Positions 5,395-8,581 of a stretch of DNA of 8,581 nt are shown here, one piece after another (the first letter of the stretch is position 1; every line of letters starts with the position of its first letter). The stretch comes from Syntrophomonadaceae bacterium (lineage in GTDB: Bacteria > Bacillota > Syntrophomonadia > Syntrophomonadales > Syntrophomonadaceae): assembly GCA_012798055.1 (NCBI GenBank), contig JAAZOA010000023.1:1-8581 (forward strand), given 5' to 3'. The notes under the pieces are model-generated. The model had not been told where the DNA came from. It saw only the letters and a program-made list of their open reading frames with translations, and made no database searches. The position numbers were made by a program, and so were the translations under genes.

Positions 5395-6459
5395 ATGAAT
5401 GGCTTGAATAACCGGGGTTTGGTGACCAAAATCCTGGTTGATAATTGCATAGTCCTAACCCCTGAAGGCACATACCATAGAATTCCTCTGCCATCACGGG
5501 ACATAAGAGTCGGTGCAGAGATTTGGTACAGCCGTTCCAGGCTTTCTGCCATCCCCCACAAACCATGGCTGCTGGCTGCTTCTTTACTGCTATTCTTTTT
5601 GGGATATCCGCTCTGGAATCAAGCCATGCTTCCCCAGGCTGCAGCCTATGTATCCATGGATATGATTCCCAGCCTGGAGGTTGCAGTGGACGATCAGATG
5701 CAGGTAATAGGAGTAAGGTGTTATAATGACAACGCAACAGATCTGGTTAAAACCCTGGATTTGAAAGGTAAGGGACTCAGCGATGCCTTAACGGCTCTGA
5801 TTGACCAGGCGGTTGCCCAGAATTATGTAACAGCAGGCCAGGATAATCTTATGATATCGACTGTCAGTCCCGCGGGAAAGGATAATCACTCCGTCGATGC
5901 TGACGCGTTATACCAGGTAGTGGAAAAATCCATTGCTGACCATGGCTATGGGGGCCAGGTTAAGATTTACGGCACCAGCCCGGAAATGCGAAAGGCTGCT
6001 GACGACCGGGAAATAAGCGTTGGCAAGTACCTGATCTACGAACAGTTGATCAGCTCAGGTGCGCAGGTCAGCATCGAAGAAATCAACCGTAAATCGGTTC
6101 CAGAACTGGCAAGCAACTATAATCTGGACCTCCCCCACAGTAAGACTATCAGCTTACAAGCGGCTGGTCTGAACCGGGAGCCAGGTGAATATGAGGGCGG
6201 AAGCAGCAGAATTAACGATACAAAATTTGATAGGAATACTATGTTGAGCGAAGACCGGAAGGCAAATAACGAGCGCCCCGAATCCAATGTCAGCCGCTCA
6301 CTGTCAAATAGACCGACCGGAACGAGTAAAACCAATAGGAGCCTGAGTTCCATTGGGTATCAGAGGCAAGGCGCAGACGAGACGGGGATGGATGAAGGTA
6401 GGAATGTTTTGGAAATATCGAGTTCTCGTGCCGCCAGAAATGAAGAGCGCCAGTTATAG
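5395..6459 (+). CDS. rsgI: RsgI-type transmembrane anti-sigma-I factor with a substituted cleavage site
   Basis: 354 residues. The cytoplasmic N-terminus (1-55; RGLVTKILVDNCIVLTPEGTYHRIPL) is the RsgI_N anti-sigma domain that binds SigI. One membrane helix spans about 58-75. An external domain follows: AAAYVSMDMIPSLEVAVDD, NDNATDLVKTLDLKGKGLSDAL and QNYVTAGQDNLMIST match the RsgI juxtamembrane domain that in studied members cleaves itself between Asn and Pro of a DINPS motif. Here the motif is DMIPS (89-93), so the Asn is Ile91. The C-terminal 110 residues are Ser/Arg/Asn-rich and look disordered, with no carbohydrate-binding or sensor domain, as in the short Bacillus type. It starts 18 bases after sigI, with GGGAG upstream, and clearly forms an operon with it. 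Confidence 0.9.
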   Translation: MNGLNNRGLVTKILVDNCIVLTPEGTYHRIPLPSRDIRVGAEIWYSRSRLSAIPHKPWLLAASLLLFFLGYPLWNQAMLPQAAAYVSMDMIPSLEVAVDDQMQVIGVRCYNDNATDLVKTLDLKGKGLSDALTALIDQAVAQNYVTAGQDNLMISTVSPAGKDNHSVDADALYQVVEKSIADHGYGGQVKIYGTSPEMRKAADDREISVGKYLIYEQLISSGAQVSIEEINRKSVPELASNYNLDLPHSKTISLQAAGLNREPGEYEGGSSRINDTKFDRNTMLSEDRKANNERPESNVSRSLSNRPTGTSKTNRSLSSIGYQRQGADETGMDEGRNVLEISSSRAARNEERQL

Positions 6460-6498
6460 ATCCATTGCAAATCGGCCATATACGGACCTGGAATTAAA

Positions 6499-6545
6499 GA
6501 TCACCCCTGATGCAAGACTGCCTTGATTAAGGGTGATTTTTGCTT
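6499..6545 (+). terminator. Terminator of the sigI-rsgI operon
   Basis: ATCACCC (6500-6506) pairs with GGGTGAT (6531-6537) with a further G-T pair outside, followed by TTTTGCTTT. The loop is about 24 bases, longer than usual. Confidence 0.7.
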
Positions 6546-6641
6546 TGGTTAAGTTGATTCTTTACAAGACCAGGTGTGATTAAAATCCTCCCTATAGAAG
6601 TCTGACAGGAAGAGAATTTTTTCGGATTTGGGGGTATATTT

Positions 6642-6725
6642 ATGTTAAGGAAATCAGCAGAAAGTGAGCCGATAGGTTCATGCAAAAAGGAACATTCAGA
6701 AAAGCAGCACACTATCTTAGGGTAG
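6642..6725 (+). CDS. Possible 27-residue leader peptide overlapping the ATP-grasp gene
   Basis: ATG at 6642, seven bases after GGGGG, opens a frame of 27 codons (MLRKSAESEPIGSCKK...) ending TAG at 6723-6725. It overlaps the start of the next gene by about 45 bases in another frame. The larger gene's own ribosome site is poor, so translation of this short frame might be coupled to it. It has no recognisable domain. Alternatively it is chance, or the true N-terminus of the ATP-grasp gene joined by a frameshift. Confidence 0.3.
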   Translation: MLRKSAESEPIGSCKKEHSEKQHTILG

Positions 6726-7621
6726 ATCCGCAGTTCTTATTTAGAACATGCCTGGTTAAGTTTATGCGGCTGCCCCTGATCAGGAGAGTTGTTCCAGCTC
6801 GATTCTTTGCCGGCTTTGAGTACCGCTTGGAGATGGGTAAAAAATTGGACTTGAAAAATCCCCATACCCTAAGCGAGAAAGTGCAATGGCTGAAGCTCTA
6901 TGACAGGAATCCTATCTATGTCCGCTTAATGGATAAATATGAGGTGAGACAGTACATAAGGTCAGCAGTTGGGGAACAATACCTGATTCCCCTTATTGGA
7001 TTATACAATTCGGTTGATGAAATACCCTTTAACGAACTTCCCGCCCAGTATGTAATCAAATGTACACATGACAGCGGTTCGGTAATTTTTAAGAATGCTG
7101 CCAACAAAATAAGCGCCCAGGAAATAAAGACGCACCTGGCCAAAGCACTGAAAGAAAATTATTATTACCAACATCGAGAGTGGGGTTACAAGCACATAAG
7201 ACCGCGCATCATCTGCGAACATCTGATCCATACCCTGGATAATAACCAGCCGCGAGATTACAAATATTTCTGTTTTGACGGTGAACCCAAATTTTTGGTC
7301 GTGGTGACCGATAGGGCAACGGGTGCTATGATGAATTTTTATGATCCGGATTGGAATATATTGCCTGTAAGACAGCATTATCCGCCGATCAATTATTTGC
7401 TGGACCGCCCCGGTAAGTTTGGTGAAATGATTGCCATCGCACGCAAGCTTTCGCAAGGTTTTAAGCATATGCGAGTAGACATGTATTTGGATGCTGAAGA
7501 AAATATCTTCGTGGGGGAACTTACTTTCTATCATTTTGCGGGTATCGTGAAATTTGAACCGGAAGAATATGATGAATATTTCGGCAGGTTTTTGAACCTG
7601 CCCATTCAGGTACAAAGATGA
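6680..7621 (+). CDS. TupA-like ATP-grasp protein, surface polymer synthesis
   Basis: 313 residues matching the TupA-like ATP-grasp family, which ligates amino-acid or sugar-acid units in teichuronopeptide and other surface polymers. Diagnostic pieces in order: NPHTLSEKVQWLKLYDRNPIYVRLMDKYEVRQYI (38-71), PAQYVIKCTHDSGSVIF (119-135; nucleotide-binding strand), RPRIICEHLI (173-182), DYKYFCFDGEPKFLVVVTDR (192-211), and MRVDMYLDAEENIFVGELTFYHFAGIVKF (263-291; metal-binding Asp/Glu). Length is normal for the family. An in-frame TGA at 6665 rules out a longer frame. The ATG at 6680 has only a weak AGG three bases upstream; the next ATG is at residue 29. It is separated from rsgI by a terminator, and I found no clear promoter in the gap. 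The specific acceptor is unknown. Confidence 0.87.
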   Translation: MQKGTFRKAAHYLRVDPQFLFRTCLVKFMRLPLIRRVVPARFFAGFEYRLEMGKKLDLKNPHTLSEKVQWLKLYDRNPIYVRLMDKYEVRQYIRSAVGEQYLIPLIGLYNSVDEIPFNELPAQYVIKCTHDSGSVIFKNAANKISAQEIKTHLAKALKENYYYQHREWGYKHIRPRIICEHLIHTLDNNQPRDYKYFCFDGEPKFLVVVTDRATGAMMNFYDPDWNILPVRQHYPPINYLLDRPGKFGEMIAIARKLSQGFKHMRVDMYLDAEENIFVGELTFYHFAGIVKFEPEEYDEYFGRFLNLPIQVQR

Positions 7622-7631
7622 AACCCCAGAG

Positions 7632-7868
7632 TCAATCCTGGTCTTTACCGAACCCAAACATGCTCCAGAACTGGTTTATGTTATCTACGATCATTGTTTG
7701 GGTTTCGATTGCGGTGATTGCCATCTCAATATTGCTTAGAGCATCCAGGTAGCCCTTTTCATATTGGGCAAGAACAGGGTTTTGAATGTTCTGCCCATGA
7801 ACACTTTTCAAAACTTCTATGGTCTTTTTCAGGCTATCCATTTCGTCTTTAGCATTCCTTTCCAGCAC
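7632..7868 (-). CDS. Small hypothetical helical protein (GTG start)
   Basis: 78 residues if started at the GTG at 7868, which follows a near-ideal GGAGGAGGT with 7 bases between. The frame runs on to a TTG at 7934 (100 residues), but no ribosome site is seen there. The product begins MLERNAKDEMDSLKKTIEVLKSVHGQNI and is charged and helical, with a likely coiled coil at about 1-20 and a second helix at 30-60, ending FWSMFGFGKDQD. No membrane segment, no known motif. It converges with the ATP-grasp gene with only 10 bases between stop codons and no hairpin there. A TATAAT on the minus strand at 7984-7989 may be its -10, giving a leader of roughly 110 bases. Confidence 0.65.
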   Translation of the reverse strand: MLERNAKDEMDSLKKTIEVLKSVHGQNIQNPVLAQYEKGYLDALSNIEMAITAIETQTMIVDNINQFWSMFGFGKDQD

Positions 7869-7989
7869 AATTGCGACCTCCTCCCATTTGAGCCCTGCAT
7901 GTAAATCTTCACAATCCCTTTCAAAATTGCTCAATACTATAAATTTGCGTGCCCCGGATTAGTTTTCAGCCCGATATATTAATATTATA

Positions 7990-8160
7990 CCCGCCTCAAA
8001 CTGATTCAGCCATCAATGGAGCAGAAGGATCAAATCCTACATGTCACGTCTTAACATCTTCCTCCCGGTACAGGCGGTGATGAAACCGGCGGATATGGCC
8101 AGGAAATCTGCCCTGCAAAATACCTGCGTCTCTGGACAGCTCGATCAATAAATGTTTTCA
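7990..8160. other. Gene-free stretch between the small hypothetical gene and the tandem riboswitches
   Basis: No reading frame with a ribosome site was found on either strand. A short AGGAT-CAA-ATCCT hairpin and some G+C-rich patches near 8070-8110 are the only structures noted. It must contain the promoters of the two divergent units. Confidence 0.5.
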
Positions 8161-8164
8161 TATA

Positions 8165-8170
8165 TATAAT
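8165..8170 (+). promoter_or_regulatory. -10 box for the tandem riboswitch transcript
   Basis: A consensus TATAAT placed so that transcription would begin at about 8175-8178, at the very base of the first aptamer's P1 helix. No matching TTGACA is present at the right distance; TGGACA (8133-8138) is too far. An activator or an alternative sigma factor may be needed. Confidence 0.5.
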
Positions 8171-8173
8171 AGT

Positions 8174-8263
8174 ACTCTTGCAAAAGGCAAACTCGTCGAA
8201 AGGCGATGACGCAAAGCTACGGGTCTAAGGCCGAATGGCTATGACCGCCGGGTTACCAAGAGC
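8174..8263 (+). promoter_or_regulatory. Cyclic-di-GMP class I riboswitch, copy 2 (first of tandem pair)
   Basis: P1 CTCTTG (8175-8180) pairs with CAAGAG (8257-8262). Inside are AAAGGCAAA, a P2 hairpin TCGTC-GAAA-GGCGA, TGACGCAAAGC, GGGTCTAAGG and CTATGACCGCCGGGTTACC, all in GEMM-I order. The 3' strand of P1, CCAAG(AG)CAG at 8256-8265, can instead pair with CTGCTTGG (8283-8290), the left arm of the following terminator, enclosing a TGGC-ATA-GCCA hairpin. This is a ready antiterminator. Ligand-stabilised P1 would free the terminator, so I infer that c-di-GMP turns expression off here. Confidence 0.92.
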
Positions 8264-8280
8264 AGTGGCATAGCCATTTG

Positions 8281-8320
8281 ATCTGCTTGGAGCCCATTAT
8301 CCAAGCAGATTTTTTGTTTT
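8281..8320 (+). terminator. Terminator of riboswitch copy 2
   Basis: ATCTGCTTGG (8281-8290) pairs perfectly with CCAAGCAGAT (8301-8310), followed by TTTTTGTTTT. It stands between the two aptamers. Confidence 0.93.
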
Positions 8321-8346
8321 TCAGTTCAAAAAACGGCGGGGCTTGA

Positions 8347-8445
8347 AAACCTTACCGAAAAAGGCAAACCTGGGCGAAAGCCAGGGACGCAAAGCCAAGG
8401 GTCTAAGGGCAGAGATGTCTATGATAGCCTGGTTGCCGAAAAAGA
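8347..8445 (+). promoter_or_regulatory. Cyclic-di-GMP class I riboswitch, copy 3 (second of tandem pair)
   Basis: AAAAAGGCAAAC, P2 CTGG(G)C-GAAA-GCCAG (8370-8384), GGGACGCAAAGCC, AGGGTCTAAGGGC and CTATGATAGCCTGGTTGCCG follow the GEMM-I order. It is much closer to copy 1 than to its neighbour copy 2: the 3' half is nearly identical to copy 1, as is the CCTTRCCGAMAAAGGCAAA entry. This suggests the pair arose by bringing together two lineages, or by recent copying between copies 1 and 3. No promoter is seen between the two aptamers, so one transcript should cross both. Confidence 0.93.
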
Positions 8446-8453
8446 TGATCAGT

Positions 8454-8488
8454 AACCTGCTGAGCCATAAGCTTGTGCGGGTTTTTTT
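8454..8488 (+). terminator. Terminator of riboswitch copy 3
   Basis: AACCTGC (8454-8460) pairs with GCGGGTT (8477-8483) with one G-T pair and a possible inner AGC/GCT pairing, followed by five T. It ends about 40 bases before the next gene's start. Confidence 0.85.
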
Positions 8489-8530
8489 ATTCCATAATAG
8501 AGCCGCCATAAGAAAGGGGGGAGAAGGGTG

Positions 8531-8581
8531 ATGGAGACCAGCCATAGGGCCGGGATAATGTGTTTCATCTTTGCCTTGGTG
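8531..8581 (+). CDS. 5' end of a probable exported or membrane protein under tandem c-di-GMP control (partial)
   Basis: Seventeen codons are visible: METSHRAGIMCFIFALV. A short polar, basic start leads into a hydrophobic stretch, as in a signal peptide or first membrane helix. AAAGGGGGGAGAAGGG lies just upstream; a GTG at 8528 in the same frame is an alternative start. The gene runs off the window, so its product cannot be named. Targets of such switches are often adhesins, motility or extracytoplasmic solute proteins. Confidence 0.65.
   Translation, partial: METSHRAGIMCFIFALV

Noticed and set aside
6618..6636. Minus-strand ACCCCCAAATCCGAA as a second SigI promoter
   Set aside because: Only a few bases separate the C-run from CGAA, far short of the roughly 17-base spacing, and no minus-strand gene follows.
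7001..7657. Minus-strand frame of 218 codons
   Set aside because: Shadow of the clearly conserved ATP-grasp gene on the plus strand.
8321..8545. Reading frames on both strands over the last riboswitch
   Set aside because: They are explained by the aptamer and terminator, and neither has a ribosome site or protein-like composition.

Overview
The window looks like a chromosomal segment of a low-to-mid G+C Gram-positive anaerobe of the class Clostridia. The evidence is Firmicutes-type ribosome binding sites (GGAGG), intrinsic terminators, a SigI/RsgI sigma/anti-sigma pair, a sortase-type surface protein, and three cyclic-di-GMP class I (GEMM-I) riboswitches. A Syntrophomonas- or Peptococcales-like host would fit, but the genus cannot be fixed from the sequence alone.

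Layout. 1-750 is decayed: the C-terminal half of a PP-loop (N-acetyl sugar amidotransferase-like) gene is broken by an in-frame TGA and abuts what looks like the N-terminus of an IS1182-type transposase on the opposite strand. 754-1563 (minus) encodes a DUF362 protein. 1799-2798 is a c-di-GMP riboswitch and terminator followed by a secreted protein with a (Asp-Thr)n stalk and an LPKSG sorting signal. 2931-3355 is a strong promoter, about 390 nt with no convincing reading frame, and a strong terminator. The predicted 5' end of this transcript pairs with the sequence just before the terminator, so I call it a candidate structured non-coding RNA. 3517-3909 is a small universal stress protein, convergent with a minus-strand hypothetical gene (3963-4295).

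4578-6459 is a sigI-rsgI operon preceded by a C-tract/CGTA sequence typical of SigI autoregulation. This RsgI has Ile where the family has the Asn of its self-cleaving Asn-Pro bond. 6680-7621 is a TupA-like ATP-grasp gene, preceded by a short overlapping reading frame. 7632-7868 (minus) is a small helical hypothetical gene that probably starts at GTG. 8174-8488 carries two tandem c-di-GMP-I riboswitches, each with its own terminator, in front of a membrane or exported protein whose first codons (8531-) are the last thing in the window.

Together the genes point to cell-surface remodelling. c-di-GMP controls at least two transcripts, one for a wall-anchored protein and one for an exported or membrane protein. 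A transmembrane anti-sigma factor would report an envelope signal to SigI, and sugar-polymer enzymes (TupA-like, remnant amidotransferase) lie nearby. The least explained items are the candidate structured RNA at 2966-3355, the substituted cleavage site in RsgI, and the tandem riboswitches.
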